From: Ficedula albicollis
Lineage: Eukaryota > Chordata > Aves > Passeriformes > Muscicapidae
Direction of reading: 5' to 3'
Assembly: GCF_000247815.1 (NCBI RefSeq)
Contig: NC_021676.1
Location: 1,684,350 to 1,748,349, forward strand
Length of the DNA: 64,000 nucleotides
This document shows, piece after piece, positions 1 to 20,669 of this stretch. A program made the position numbers and the translations under genes. Positions within the stretch are counted from its first letter, which is position 1. Each line of letters opens with the position of its first letter. A model generated the notes under the pieces. It did not search any database. It was not told where the DNA came from and saw nothing but the letters and a program-made list of their open reading frames with translations.

Positions 1-5478
<5,478 letters not shown>

Positions 5479-6163
5479 TTATTTGTACGTGTGAGAATTA
5501 TTGATCAGGGCAATGGAAACTGAAATAGCTTTGCATTTATGATGAAGGAGAAAACAGAATTATTCTCAGCAGCAACATGTTTGTATTTTTCCCTATTAAG
5601 GTTGCAAATCTACCTTAAACCTGTGCCATGCTCCTGGGAGGGATGAGTGGGGAGGAAGCCAAGTTTCCACTATGATGGAAATTCAATTCCAAGTGGCTGA
5701 AACTCAGATCCTAGACTTTAAATACAATTAATCAAAAATTTTTTGTTGAAATACTGATAAACATACTTTATATTTGAATTAATATTGCTAACAAATTTGA
5801 TCACAGTTTCTCAAAACCGACTGATGATTAATGCAAGTAAAGAGAATTTTGACTCAGGTGTACAGTGGTTTCTAAAGCATTTGCTCTGCCTGAATTATAT
5901 CAATCTTTTCATTTTCTACTGCAAAGGGTTATTTTTCTCTCTCATGGCATGTTTTATACTCTCTCAGACCTTCTCTCTTGCAAACATTTGAGTTGCTGAG
6001 CATTTCTTCTAATCCAGAATAGTGCTATTCCAGATGAACAGGTTTTTTTCAACTATCAAATGCCAGTGATCCCCTTTCTGATTACCTCAAAAGGTAAAGA
6101 TCAGTTTGAAGTCTGAAAAAAATAGCTCTGTAATTGGCATTGCTTTTAAAAGAGGGAATAAAA

Positions 6164-6309
6164 ATCAGCAGTTTGGTTACTGCAATATCGTTCCACAGTG
6201 ACAAAGAACTTACTACTGTTCATAGGCATCTACTACATCAGCAGTTTGGTTACTGCAATATCGTTCCACAATGACAAAGAACTTACTACTGTTCATAGGC
6301 ACCTACTAC
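6164..6309. repeat. Tandem duplication, 2 x 73 bp
   Basis: Two adjacent direct copies, 6164-6236 and 6237-6309, differ at two positions. There is no spacer and no transposon similarity. It is intronic. Confidence 0.95.
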
Positions 6310-9300
6310 ACAACTAAATTTATTCTCCAATTAAAACTAAATTAATCTAACAGTTTTAAATCAGACAAACCATCCTCTGGTGAGAATAAAAGCCTTCTCA
6401 GCAGCTTTAGAACACATTTTGAGAAGTGCTCATCTCGATGCTGTCTTCTGAAAACACATAAGTGCATGCAAAAAGGGAAATAATTTTCCAGTGAATCTCA
6501 GCAGACAGAAATATTTAAATGCATAAATCCCTTTTATTGATGTGCTTTTCATGACCCTCTGTTATTTTGCTTAGTGCATAAGGGCAGGCAGTTTTGCTAA
6601 TTCAACAGCAAATTAAAAGTTAGAGAAAGTTTGAGTGCGGCTTTGCTTTGTTATAATAAAAACAAAACCAAATTATTGTCTCTCCTAGCAGAGAACTAGA
6701 TTCAGCCAGGAATATTATCTCTTTTTAAGTGAGTTAGTTGAAGAAGCACATAGTTTGATGTTCCCCCTTGTGTTTATTAGGATTCACTGAAGTGCAGCTC
6801 TGGTACTCAGCTCTGCCAGTTTACAGCTTGGCTTCCTTAAGAAGCAAATAAAAAATTAATGCATCTCTTGCATTCTGTACATATCTTAAGTTTTGACAGA
6901 CAAACATATTCACACATCCACACGGTTGTAAATAGACTCTCGAAGGTAAATTATTAAAAACAAGAAGAAAGAAAACAAACTGTAATGCACAAATCTCCCT
7001 GGATATTAAAGATGCAGTTGGCTACAAAGCGGTCATGCACCAATAATGAGGCTGCCTGTGATCCCTCAGGCCTTCCCCAAATTTGCCTTGCAACTGCAAA
7101 ATATGGAGTTCCAGCAAAATCATCTTCTGCAGTCATAAATTGTCAGGAATGACAAACTCAGATAAGCTGGAAGTTAATCTACAGAAATTCAGAGAGTTAA
7201 AACATAAAATATAAAAGCAGATTGAGCAATCAGTTCACATGGAAAAGGAAGATCTTTCATGGGTGCTCCTTGGAGGATAACACATTTGAATTCATTGTTA
7301 TGCCTATGAAAATGATGGCACAGAGATGTAAGGAGCTGGTATGAAACAAGAGCAGACAAATTGAATTTCCTGCTGCATGGCTGTGAAGCAGAGAGGATGA
7401 GCTTTGGGACAGTGGCCACCCCAGGGACACAAATGTCCTGGGCTTGCCAGGGCGGATGAAGGGCTTGGCAATAGAGCTGCTGCTATGCAAAAAAAATTCT
7501 TCAAACAGCCCAGCAGGAGAGTTTAATAAACCAAATTTAACAGTACCAAAGAAAAGCTGTGTGGTTTCACTTCATCACTCAGCTGTGTAAGTTGGGATCA
7601 TTATTAAACAGCCCTTGAGTGGACAGGTTTGGGACTGTTTTTCCATCTCCCTTCAACCAATATTTGGATAGCAGAATAAACACACACATCTCATTCAGGT
7701 TATTCCTGATGGAGACACAGAGCTAAGTGCACACACAAAAACAAAGCCGTATCACTGTCTTTACAAAAAAGCACACAACTTGGAAACCCCAGGAAAACAA
7801 ATGTTGTCTGTTTGGGTCAAATCCTAAAAGAGAAACCAGGGCCCAGGGCAGACAAATTATTGTTTTGTTCCAAAAGCAATCTTACTGGATCAAGGAAGAG
7901 ACAAATCCATGTTCTGGCAATCATGTGAGCAGAATCTTTTAGACTTTTAAACAAAAATTCATTCTAAGGTAGGTCTGTAAGAACTGTTCATACAAGAGCC
8001 TGAATCCAGCATAAAAAGTGAATTACTCTTTTTAATAGGGGGACCTTGAACATGACATGCTGAAAGGTTTCAAAGTTTCTGGATAGAAATTCTCAACAGA
8101 TTTAAAAAGAGACTCTGAGGATTACACACAGTGTAGCACATAATGAAAACACATAGATTGGAAAGATTTTGCAGACTTCCTGAAAGCCATGGCTGCTGGA
8201 AGAAGCACTGCAAAGGGTGTGTGGCACTACAGTGCAAAGAAATTACAAATGTGAAAAAAACAACACTGAAGGCCACGCTCACACTGCTGCAATTTTTCCT
8301 TGAGGTTTCTTACACCTTCCACTTCATGCTCCACTCTGTGTTCTGACAGGATTATCCAGTTCCATCAACCTGCTTGGATTTCCCTCAACGTGCTAAGCAA
8401 GCAAATCTGAACTGAAGGAAGTGAATGAGCTGTAATTTACTCCAACATCAGCACACTAAATGAAGCTGCAATAATGCAGTGATCAATCTGAAATCACAAT
8501 TAAGACAAATATGGATTCCAATTATCAAATTCTCTTAATAGGATTTAGGAACAAACAGAATGACGAGACTAAGATTATATATGTGGAACAAAACTGGGGA
8601 GATTTTAGAGAAGTCAGGTTCATTCTAATACAAGAGCTTTTCAGAAACAGCCAAGTGCAGATGTTGGCATCTGCATCCTGCACACATCATCTGTGGAAAG
8701 GTCTCTTCTGGAGTTAGGATCGGCCCAAGGGACCCACTCAGAGCAGGTAATGAAGTCACTGCTTCACAAGAGCTTTTCAACAGCTTAAGTTCTGCCTCAG
8801 CCAAAATCCCACACTATGCTTTGCTTTCAGAGTGGAATAAGGATTCAAAATCCTCATTTAAATATTACAAACTTCCAAAGATAATGCCTGGAAATAATGA
8901 CATTTCTCAGTTGGACTCACTGCTACCAGCACTGAATATAAAACAAAAAAATCTAACAAAAGCTTTTTAATCCTGTTTCTTTCAAGATTAGGAAATTTAA
9001 CTTCATGGTTTCTTCTGGACCACATTCTCCCCTGTAACTTTTGGAAATATTCCTTAATCAATAGAATCTCTTTCCTGAAATATGACACCCAGTGCTTTCA
9101 CCCCATCCACAAAGGCAACCACCTCAACAGGAAGAACTTAGGTCAGAACAAAATCCCAACTCCACCTAGGCAGCTTTTTCTACACAGTGTACTTGAACTC
9201 AGTTTAATTTCCTTTATTATTTATTTTTACACCTTTTGGGGAACTTCCAAGAGACATGCCATCCTTGTGTTTTACATCATGAATAAAGCACTTATCTAGC

Positions 9301-9454
9301 AGCACTAACCCCTTGGAAATAAAGCTGAGCTCTTGCTCCTATGTGAATCCCACCACCTGTGTCCTTTCCCAGCCTACAGCACTAACCCCTTGGAAATAAA
9401 GCTGAGCTCCTGCTCCTATGTGAATCCCACCACGTGTGTCCTTTCCCAGCCTAT
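9301..9454. repeat. Tandem duplication, 2 x 77 bp
   Basis: Two adjacent direct copies, 9301-9377 and 9378-9454, begin AGCACTAACCCCTTGG and differ at two or three positions. They are intronic and not part of a recognised transposon. Confidence 0.95.
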
Positions 9455-12020
9455 ACCTAATTCCTGATTTGCTCAGGATAATGATTAAATTCTGCTCTGC
9501 TCAGCACTAGCTGCATGTACCCACTCAGATGAGAATTGAGAGAGCTTACAAAGGTTTGTATTTGGGCTTTGGGGCAGGGGGAGGAAGGGCTTGCTGTATA
9601 TTGCCTGTTAATAAGGACAGTGCTTCACTTTTGCAACCACCTCCTGGGAAATTTTGCTGAAGAAAATACTTCTTGCTCATTATTCTTTATTTTTTTCCCA
9701 GTTTCCTGCTAGCTGGAAACTGTTATCTTTCAGGCTGCATTAAAGAACTGTTACTTTTTAGGCAGAAGGGATGAAGTGTATTCCCAGACAAATAACCAGA
9801 GAGAACAATGAATAAATAGAGCCTTTCTTTTAAATCACTCCTGAATTACAAACTCAATTTATGAGTTTGAAAGCTGGGAATTTAGCCTGACTATGCATTG
9901 TATTTCATGGTAAATCAGATGTTTATTATGTATTTATTTATGTATTGTATATTCATTGAGTTACATTACTGTAGCAAACGACCTGCTGCATTCTAGGGAC
10001 ATTTCAAAAAAGTCTCAGAAAAAACCACTCCTGAGTCACAGAGCTTGAAATTTACTTTGAAACAAGTTATAAACAAACAGATATTAGGAAGAAGGAAAGG
10101 TCTTACAGGTACATTTATACCCAGGATGCTGAATGCACTGTGGTAAAAACTGGATTTTATGAAGGCAACATAACAGATGCTCTGTGTCCTGTCTGGTTCA
10201 GGACATCAATCTTACAAAATCTTCCAGCCCAGAGTAGTGGTCACCAATAAAAAACATTCAGTTGCTGATCATTTAATGGTCTCCTCATTTTGGGGAGATG
10301 TTCACTTGGTGGATGTTGCACTGCAGGGCACACAGCAGCCATCAATCAATACCAGTGTTGATGTAAAAGGACAATTTATTTCACTGGTGTTTTACCAAAC
10401 CCATCTCTCATTCTGCCAGCTGATGAGTTACCCACATCTGCTTAAACACTGACTGGAACTGGAATAGAGCCCTTTTCCTCTAAGTACATTTATAATGGAC
10501 TTCAAGATTCAATTCCTTACTCAAAGAGCTGCATTTACACCACTGATAAAACTGTCTACCAGATTAAAAAAAAAAAAAATCATTTCACTCAACAAAACAG
10601 ACTCCCTGCATTTCACACAACTATACCCAAAATTCCCTTTTCCTGCTTCAAAAACAATTTGGTTTTTTTAGACTCAAAATTCACCTTTAAGACCATCTGC
10701 ATTAAAAGGAAGCCCACAGAGCAAACAAAACCTAAAACATTTTTAAAAATTGGGTAAGAAAAAAGCAAATTTTCCAATCTAGTGCCGAGGTCCATCTTTC
10801 ATACAACTTCTACAGCACAATCAGATTGAAAGGAAGTTTCCGTCTGTTTACAAATGTAGGCAAGACAGATTTGGTGAACATTTCTAAATCCTCTGCCACC
10901 AACACAAACAAACATTCAGAAAGTGACAGCCAGGAAACGTTACAGGTCACTTGATAGAGAGTGTGAGGCAGCAAGTTCAGGAACACAAATGGAAAAGAAC
11001 AAACTGACATCTTGCTCCAGGCAGCTGATTAATCATTATTTGATAAGAGCCTGATCCTCTGGGGCTTGATGTTGTATCAAGTTCCAGTTGTCCTCAAGGA
11101 CAATTGAAATTCATGTTTACTTTCAATGGAATAAAGGACTAAAAATCTAAAAAATATTTCTTCTTCTTCTTCAGTCCTAAATGTTAAAGAGATTATTATC
11201 AAGTGGATCTTTAACTGCAAAGAGGAAAAAAGAAAACCCACAACAAACCACCCTTTTTGCTACTTTTTATTCCATTTCCCTGCAGTTGTCAGCTCCAAGA
11301 GAATACACCTTTTTCTTTATTCTCCAGGCTCGAATTTGTGTTCCACTGGCAAAGGAAAATCCTGTGGAAATGCTTTATTTAATACTCCAGCAACCTGAAG
11401 AACTTTTGAACCTCTAAACTAAACTGGCTCCTGGCACAAGAAAGGAGCTTTATCCAACAGCCAGCCACTAGCAAGACATAGAAGAATGATGAAGAGGAAA
11501 AAATGAGCCACCAATATTTATAAAATATTTGGAATTACACTTCAGCCAATCACCAAAATACTAAAAGAAGTTGATGGGAGCACTTAGAGAAAGCAGGAAG
11601 GAATTCCAGCAATGTGACCTGGACAAATTTAACACATGTGCATGCTCTAGAGAATGTTTGGAGATGTTCTCTACCCTCAGTCTTATCTGATTGCTCCTGA
11701 ATTCTTATCAGTACTTATTACTTTTCCAAAGTAAATCCCACAGATTAAAGGAATTTCAGCATATTTTTCCTCTGGGGAAACTTCTTGCAAGCATCAAAAT
11801 GTTGCAGAAAATCTTAATACTTTTTTGTAAATTTTTTTGTCCCTCATAGGGTAAAAAAAAAAAAAAAACTTCACTGTGAACTTTGAATGGACCAGGGGGA
11901 ACATTAAAACTGATTCATTACATTGCTAAAATATCAAAGTTGAATTAAATTTGGCTCAACCATATCCCCAGCTGAGTTGTGAAGTTACACACTGGAGGAC
12001 AATAAAATGACCAAAACCTA

Positions 12021-12437
<417 letters not shown>

Positions 12438-14525
12438 TCAGAATAAAGCTGACAACTGCACAATGTGCAGATGCTGTTCTGCTTCCAAATATGGCATTTT
12501 TATGAGTTAATATTAACAGTAATATTAGCAATATTACCATTTTATGAATTAATACTTTTAATGTCTCCAAGTTCATACCAACACTTCCATTAAATGATCC
12601 CTTTCCAATGGTGAAGATTTGCCACTGACAGAGAATACAACTTGCTCTATAAAATTTTTTAAATACTGTGGGCATTTTTATTTGAAGAGATGAACAATTT
12701 TATAAAACTAATTCAATGAAAACACAGAGTGAAATTTAGTTTGCTGTGAGAATCAATGATATCACTGATCAAGTGAAGTCATGTCTCCCACCTCACACAT
12801 ATATATTTAGTATGTAGAATGTGCATAACTATCAATGACAAAATCATAGAGTATGACAATGAATTTTCTTTTTTATTACAAAATTCCTCTCTGTGGATTC
12901 CTTCTTGCCCAGCCACAGTTCATGCCTCAGGCTGCCTGTACTGGGTTCAATTTTTTGAGGCACAATCTCAACTTTGTAATTTCACCAAACTTACAAAAAT
13001 GAAATATCCACAAACTGGCAAACAGCTCTGAGAAATTATTAGTGAGAAAAACATCATGGATCCACAGAAGTCTTGCTTTTTTCCTTAGAAGTGTGGAAGC
13101 CTAGAAATGAGACTGAGATTGACTTTCATCCCAGCAGCCATCATTAGAAGTTTGACATAATGCTTTTAAATAGAAAAATGAGGTGGTTTTTTTTTTTTAC
13201 CCTGCATGAAAAAAACCCCCCCCCCCCCCAACAATTATTTTACAAATAGAAGAAGGGTGCAAGCCACTAAAGGAAATATTGGTTTGCCTCAAAGCAAGTG
13301 CATTTTAGTCTGCTCTTTTCTCCTGTGGGGTTGTTTGGAGCTGAGAAGCCACAAATCACTGGGAAAAAACACATCTGCTGCAGGATTAAAGCAGCTCTGC
13401 TGATAGAGAATCGTGGCTGATGAAAGTGTTTGCTGCACATATCAAACCCCAAGAATAAAAGACACAAGAGATTCCCTGAGCTACAGAAACCCTGCAGCCT
13501 GGCTCCCCGCGGCTTTTCCTTGTAGCAGCTCCTTCCACGTGAGTTTTCTGGTTGTTCACAGGGCACAGCTCCGCTCCAGCCTCTCCCCAGCCCTCCCCTC
13601 TCATCTCTCAGCCTGCCTGCTGCCACCTTGCTAATCCCACACACTTCTGAGAGCTCTCTGCAAAACAACCTCCAGCCTGCAAACTGAGCAGGGCACAGAG
13701 GCATACACAGAAATCCCAAAAAAAAAAAAAAATTTCTTTTCGAGATTAGACTAAACCTAAAAGTGATGCTCCCAAAAATAGCCAGCAAATTGCAGAATAA
13801 ATAAAGCATGGGAATTCAGAGGGATGTTCTATTCTCAATGTTTCTGCAGCACCTGGATGCTGCTGCCATTGCACAAGCAAAGCTGAAAATATCTCCCATT
13901 AGAAACAGGTCAAACGTTCCACTTGGATTTGCCCATTTTAACTAATGGGAGAGTACATTAAAAAAACATTTAAAAATTGGTTCTTAAAAGTGTAATCAAA
14001 AACTTTATCAATATAATTTTTCCAAGCAATCCTCTCAACTAAAGCCCTGGTGGCCTAAGAGCAAAGCTGATAGCTTTGTAAAGTTCATTGAGAAACAGAA
14101 ACTAACACAGTGATGGATATTAATTTATAAAATCAAGATTTTGAAACAATATCTGCCTATATAGTGCCACAGCAGTGGCAATACCTAATTCTCAGTTTAT
14201 TGAAAACAAGTTTAACCTGTCTGATTAGAATTTCAATCATCTCAAGATAAACCTGGTACAGTTCAGTCTTCAGTGACATTTAACTGCACAAAAGGAAATG
14301 AAAGTTTAATGGCAAGAATACATTAAATAGGTAATAATGGCACATTACTGAATTATTGAGCAGAGTCTAAAAATTTTAGAAAAACATGAATTGCCTTAGA
14401 GTCAGCAGATTGCTGTCATGAGCAGCTCACCAAAAAGAAATACATATAAATGTACAAATTAATTTAGTGAATCCTTTAAAAATAATCTTACATAATATAA
14501 TGCAAACCCAAAAATGACTGAAAAG

Positions 14526-15357
14526 TCTGAAAAAAAGAAAAAATAATTTGACAATTCCAGATTGGCAGCCTATTCTTGGAGGCAGAGCTCCCAGCTCTCC
14601 ACTGATGTTGCACACTCACATAAGAAATAATAACAGGAAGCACTAAAGAGCCCATTGCTACTGCTGAAAGCTGATATTTTAAAGCACCACTCTAGAAATA
14701 GACACTGTGATTTCCACATTATTATTTTTTATCTATTAAGTACAAACTGCAAGTAAGAAATATCTTTAACAGATAGCCTGCAAGACAAAGGGATGTCAGC
14801 AAGACAGATGAGCGGGGTGAGCAGAGAGAATTGAGTATTTCAACTGTGCTTAATTTTGGAGAAGACAAGGCAGAGCTGTAAAGACAAAAGTCTCCAGTCA
14901 TAGAGGTATTTCAACTGTGCTTAATTTTGGAGAAGACCAGGCAGAGCTGTAAAGACAAAAGTCCCCAGTCATAGACTCTGAAAAAAAGAAAAAATAATTT
15001 GACAATTCCAGATTGGCAGCCTATTCTTGGAGGCAGAGCACCCAGCTCTCCACTGATGTTGTACACTCACATAAGAAATAATAACAGGAAGCACTAAAGA
15101 GCCCATTGCTACTGCTGAAAGCTGATATTTTAAAGCACCACTCTAGAAATAGACACTGTGATTTCCACATTATTATTTTTTATCTATTAAGTACAAACTG
15201 CAAGTAAGAAATATCTTTAACAGATGGCCTGCAAGACAAAGGGATGTCAGCAAGACAGATGAGCGGGGTGAGCAGAGAGAATTGAGTATTTCAACTGTGC
15301 TTAATTTTGGAGAAGACAAGGCAGAGCTGTAAAGACAAAAGTCTCCAGTCATAGAGG
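14526..15357. repeat. Composite tandem duplication, order A-B-B-A-B
   Basis: A 381-bp segment (14526-14906) recurs at 14977-15357 with three substitutions that I can count. Its last 71 bp (B, 14835-14905) has an extra adjacent copy at 14906-14976. The layout is A (309 bp), B (71 bp), B, A, B. All copies are direct. None matches a transposon I recognise. Confidence 0.95.
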
Positions 15358-18300
15358 ATGCAATATTAACAAAGTTACTGTCACACTCCATGTGCCTCAT
15401 CCAACCTCATACTTGTACAATATCAGCAGCTGAAAACATCCCCTTGCAATGTGCTGATCAGCCAACAGAGCAGTTCCAGGGGAGCACAGCCAGCAGTGCC
15501 AACACTGCTTAATGAAAAAAATTAGTGAGGAATCTGAGGTGTGCCAGCTTTGTGTAACTGCAACACTTAATTCCAATGCTTTCCTGAAAAGAGCCTGAAG
15601 ATTTACTGAGTGCATATTTCAAAACTCTAAACTTGGTTTCATTTCTGCCATTCTAAACCAAACCAAAAATCACAGATTTTTTTTTTTCACTAGAAGTTTA
15701 AAGGTGCTTGTTCACATAAAGGAATGTAATTTATTCAGAAGCTTGTCTGTTCCACATTTTCTTGCATACCATTGCAGAGCAGGATTCTGGCTTGAGGAGC
15801 CACCAGGCTAAATATCTGTTTTAATTTGTTAGAAGAGAAAGTTTGAGTTAAAGGTGTCATCTTTAATGAAGGATGCACAAGAGCTCTCAGTTTCTCATCT
15901 CCCAGCTCATTCATAATAGAGCATTCTTTGAATTGAACTGTGGCAATGCAAACAGAACTTATTAACAGAAGGCAGAAATTCAGCTTTAATAGCAGTAAGT
16001 CATTTCCACTGATAGCTCTATTTTCACCTGCCTTCATCAGGATGTAAACACATGCTAACAATTTTATCACTCACACTCCATCCATAATGCATCTCTGTGC
16101 CTGCACAGCAGCCAAGACTTCTGGAGCATACACAGATAATTATGAATCATAATTATATCACTAATCTTTTCTTCTTGTTGGGAGCCTTTGCAAAAACAAT
16201 ACAACCAAAAAAATGCAGAAATCTCCATTGCAATACACTTCACTCTACCCAAATTAGAACCCAAAGAAGCCAAGAGCCATAGCAGGAGCCCAACTTCATC
16301 TGTGCACACAAAGCTTCTGAAAAGCTTAAAGATTCCCCAATAAAATACCCATAAAAACCTCAGTGTGAGAATTTCTTCCTCATTACAAAGCAAATTACCT
16401 CATCATTCAGCATTTGACAGAACAGCTCAGGAAAAACCCAAACAAACCAAACCACAAAAGGATTCTCAGCTGTCTTTGAGTAAGGAGGGCTCTTCCTCCC
16501 CCTTTGCTCCATTTTCACCTGAAATCATCATTAACTATCAGAATCATGTAACTGCATCCATTGTAAAATAGACTGTATTTCAGTGGTTGGCTTTTTTTTT
16601 TTGGGGGGGGGAATGAAGCACAGAAAGTTCACAACCATCTAAGAACAACCCTGGCTGTGACCTGCTCCTTCTCCCAAAATCTCAGAATAGCACCTAATTC
16701 ACATTAATTGAGATGAAGCTTTCTGACTTGTGCCTAAATGGCCATAAACTTTCATCTTGGCAAATACTAAAAAATCTGTCAGTATTTATTTCCTCCCAGC
16801 TCTAAGCAATCAATTCAGTTCCTAACTTTGCTGCATTCAAACTTCTCAATAATGAAAAGACAATTTCCATGGATTCCATCACATTGCTATGCACAGCAGA
16901 AAGCTTTTGTCAACATCATTTCAATATTACTTTTTTATTTATACTTCTGTTAACAAGGATGCAAAGATCACTGCTCAATTCTCTGAAAGTCCCAGAGGAA
17001 GTCTCTGCCCAAAAACTGATAAGCAAGGCCCTACTTTATAAAATATTCAGTCCAAGGAGCAAAGCTCCACAGGCTGTGCCTTGAACTGTTTTATACTGGG
17101 AAATTTGGCTCCAAGATATAGGTAGCAAATAAGGAATTTCCTGTGGTAGCAAAAATAAAACTTTAAAAAATAAATAAGAGCACTTGGCTCTGCAAAGAGA
17201 ACCCAAAAGGCAAAACTTTTAAAGCCACAGGCTAGAAAGAAAGCAAGATTGTATCTTCAAAAAAAATCACTCCAAAATTAGAGCTGGGCATTAACCTAAA
17301 TTAACCTGAACCACTTGTGGGTTTTAAAGAAAAAGAAAGCTGCTGAACTCAGAATTTTTTTCCCATTACTGTAACAAAGAAATAATCCCTGAATTCCATA
17401 CTCCCATTTTAAAGAGAGAGTTTTTAAAAGCTCTACAAGTGCTGGGAGCAAAGCAAACCTTTCAGCCTGGCAAAAGCAACACCTGATCTCCACTGATGAC
17501 ATCACCAGAATTTTGGAACTGCCTTCATAATGCCTGACAACAAAAATTATCTAGTTCTTAATTCTCATCTGTGATATTTTGATGTTTAAATCATTTGAAA
17601 CACTATGCAGAGTGGTAGTTATAGCTTTTTTTTCAAACTCAAATATCATTTTTATTTTGTGGTGGCAAACAATTACTCACTATTCCTGCATGAATTAGAA
17701 GGCAACACAGACAACATGATAGTCAAGCATATATCAGACAGAAAATGTCGCCAGAGTACTAGATTTGGAGCACCCTTTCCCTGGAGAACAATTAGATAAA
17801 AATCTCTTTAGATGTATAAAAACAAGAAAGAAAACAATGGAAATGCAGCTCGTACAAACGAAATGTTGTTGTAAAATTTGTTTTGCATATTATATTCAAA
17901 TTAATTGTGACTGTTTCAAATAATACGAAGTGTTGACATGTTCTAACAACAATAAAAAACTGTTTTTTAAGTGTCTCAGCAAAAGCCTGGTGGCCACTCC
18001 TAGAAATATTCTATGAGCTGTGGATCACACAAGCAGATCCCTTCAAGAGGAATTTCAGCTGTGTGCCCTGAATCTTTCAGGGAAGCTGCAGCCACGTTCC
18101 CTCCCTTTGATCAGGCAGCTTTTGCTCCCTTCAGCTGCCTTTAATTAAGGGAGGGATGTTTGAGCTGTCACTTGCACCTGGTTTTCACAAGCTTCAATCA
18201 GACCTGATGGTTACTTCATGGAGAGAAAGGTTTTGCTAAAGGTTGGGGAAGGGAAAGAGAAATGCCCCTCCTGTATTTTCAGGTTTCCTTTAGGGCTGCC

Positions 18301-20547
18301 ACGGCAGAAGTCCTCAATTTCTTGTTTTCAGAAATCTGAAATACTGCTGATTGTATAGTATTTCAATAGCCAGATGTTCCAATTCAGGGGGTAAAAGGAA
18401 TTCTATGTCACCTGACCAAAAAAAGCACAGAATACCTTTATTCAAATTGAGATTTGTTTAGAACAAATTGCTGCAATGAAATGCTCACAAACTCAAGCAG
18501 AGGAGAGAATAAAAGTGAAAACTAGATTAAAATGAATTTCTTTTGCACCTAAGTGGTATTGAATAGCAGGTGCCAATGTAAAACCACACACCAAACATGA
18601 TTTGAGTAAAGTGGTGTATGCCCTCCCACTGCTCCTTCCCTTCCAGAAACGGTTCCACATTTTTGGGATTTATAACTTTTTGGGCAATTATTTGCCAGAA
18701 GCTCACCAGTGCCTGCACACAAACAGCCTTGTCCACAGTGACTGGGATTAAACCAAGGAAAAGTCAGGAAAGTGAAGTTATCCCTCAAAATTCTATCTCA
18801 GACAACAAACACTTGAAAACATCCCTGGCCAGGGGAGAAGCCAAGAGCAGACTCAGGGCAGTCAGGACCTGAAATCAAGGTTTCCTTTACTCACAGGCAC
18901 CTCTCGTTCTCAGTGACATCCTTCCCCTCCAAAACACTTGAGCCTTTAAAAAACAATGTTTGCTCTGGACTGTGGGGAAGTGTGGAGGGCAAAAAGCAGC
19001 TCCATCAACACCAACAGCTCTGTTAAAGCAGAATCTCAGGACAGTTTGAATTTGATATCGAAAAGCTGCATCTCCAGGGATTTATACAGTGCACTTCCCC
19101 TCCAATTTCTGATTTTAAAATAAGCATACAATAATTAGAGAATGGATTTCTAATGGATTATCACTCTAATAAAGCACAATCCTTCACAAAAATATCTTTC
19201 AGTGATCTGGACAACTTGGTTTAATATAAATTTAAGGATGAAAGCCCAGTTTCCCTCAGGCAATGATTCACAATCAAGGAGCCATTAAATCTCTGTTACA
19301 TGCACAGAAGTAGAGTTCTGTTAATGGAACTTTATTCTTTGGAATCTTTACATGATTTTTTTTTTTTCCTGTGTAACTTGCCATGTGCTGTGCAGGCTGC
19401 TGTCAGAAAGTTCTCTGTTCCCAGCCAGCCAACACAGGCTCTTTTCATTCTCTCCTCCTTCCCTGTCCCCAACCCTCTCTGCACAATTTCAGGGGATGTC
19501 TCAAGGTGCAGAACAGAACTGAGCTCCCTCCTGGGGCACAGCTCCATCCTCTTAGGGATTCAACCAAAAATCCAGCAGAGATCTCTGAAGTCTGCAATTC
19601 AATGTACACAAGTGCACACTGTACAATTTACAGAATACATCTTTTTCAAGATATAAAAATTAGAAAAATAAATATTCTTGGCTGCCCTTGCATATCATGG
19701 TGCCTCCCCACTTGTGACATTTACCAATTTCTTCCTTTATTCACACTACAGTGTGAATAATACAGATTATCTGTTCACACAACCCTTACTACAACCCAAC
19801 ATGAATAATCTTATGTCTCCTCATATCAGGGCTTTCCTTTGTAAAAAGGAATGAAAATCTGAAGGTAGAAATAAACTGTCAAAGAAAATTGATATTGTGC
19901 TTTGCATAATACAATTTTCATTCATAATGTTTCAAAGTTCTTGTATTTTAAACTATTAACTTTATGAAAACTCTGCCTTAGTCCAGACCAGTAAAAATAC
20001 AAAGGATCTTCTTCCAAAGGGATTTGTCTTTTTTTTTTTTTTTAACTGACATCAAATAGTTGTAAGAGAAATGAACATTGTGCAGTAAAACATGACACAT
20101 TATTAGGTACTTTCCAAATTCAATCCAAGCAAAGATTATACCTAAATAATCCTATAGTTATCACCTGGAACACAGCAAGCATTCTCACTTTGCTTTAAGA
20201 TGGATCAAAGAGGAAAAAAATAAAGAAAAGAAATATTATGTGATAAGAAAGGGAGTGGAAAGCTCTTCAAAAAGCACTGTTGAGTCTGGCATGACAAGAG
20301 ATTTAATTCTTCCTGCACACAAGGAGAGAAAACCCCTTTAAAGAGCAACAGTAAAGTAACAAAAAATGAATCCAAACTGACCCGGAAATCCAGCTGAACT
20401 GGGGAAATTCATCAGTTGGAAAGTTTACAAAAGCTTTTATTAGATTTGACTGAAGCATATAAACACCAAGTTTTACATTAGTTCACAGATTCAATATTCC
20501 TATAAAAAATCGGGATTTTTCATGAAGATGAATTACTAACTCTTTTC

Positions 20548-20669
20548 TTTCATATTTTTTGCCTTGTGAACTGCATTTCCTTTTCCTCTCCCAGGCCTGC
20601 TCACAGGTTTTCATATTTTTTGCCTTGTGAACTGCATTTCTTTTTCCTCTCCCAGGCCTGCTCAGAGGC
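20548..20669. repeat. Tandem duplication, 2 x 61 bp
   Basis: Adjacent direct copies, 20548-20608 and 20609-20669, share a T-rich start and CTCTCCCAGGCCTGCTCA near the end. They differ at about two or three positions. Confidence 0.93.

Noticed and set aside
13267..13809. A 180-codon minus-strand open frame
   Set aside because: It has no recognisable domain, lies in the middle of the U12 intron, and overlaps other open frames on both strands. It looks like chance in a GC-richer patch.
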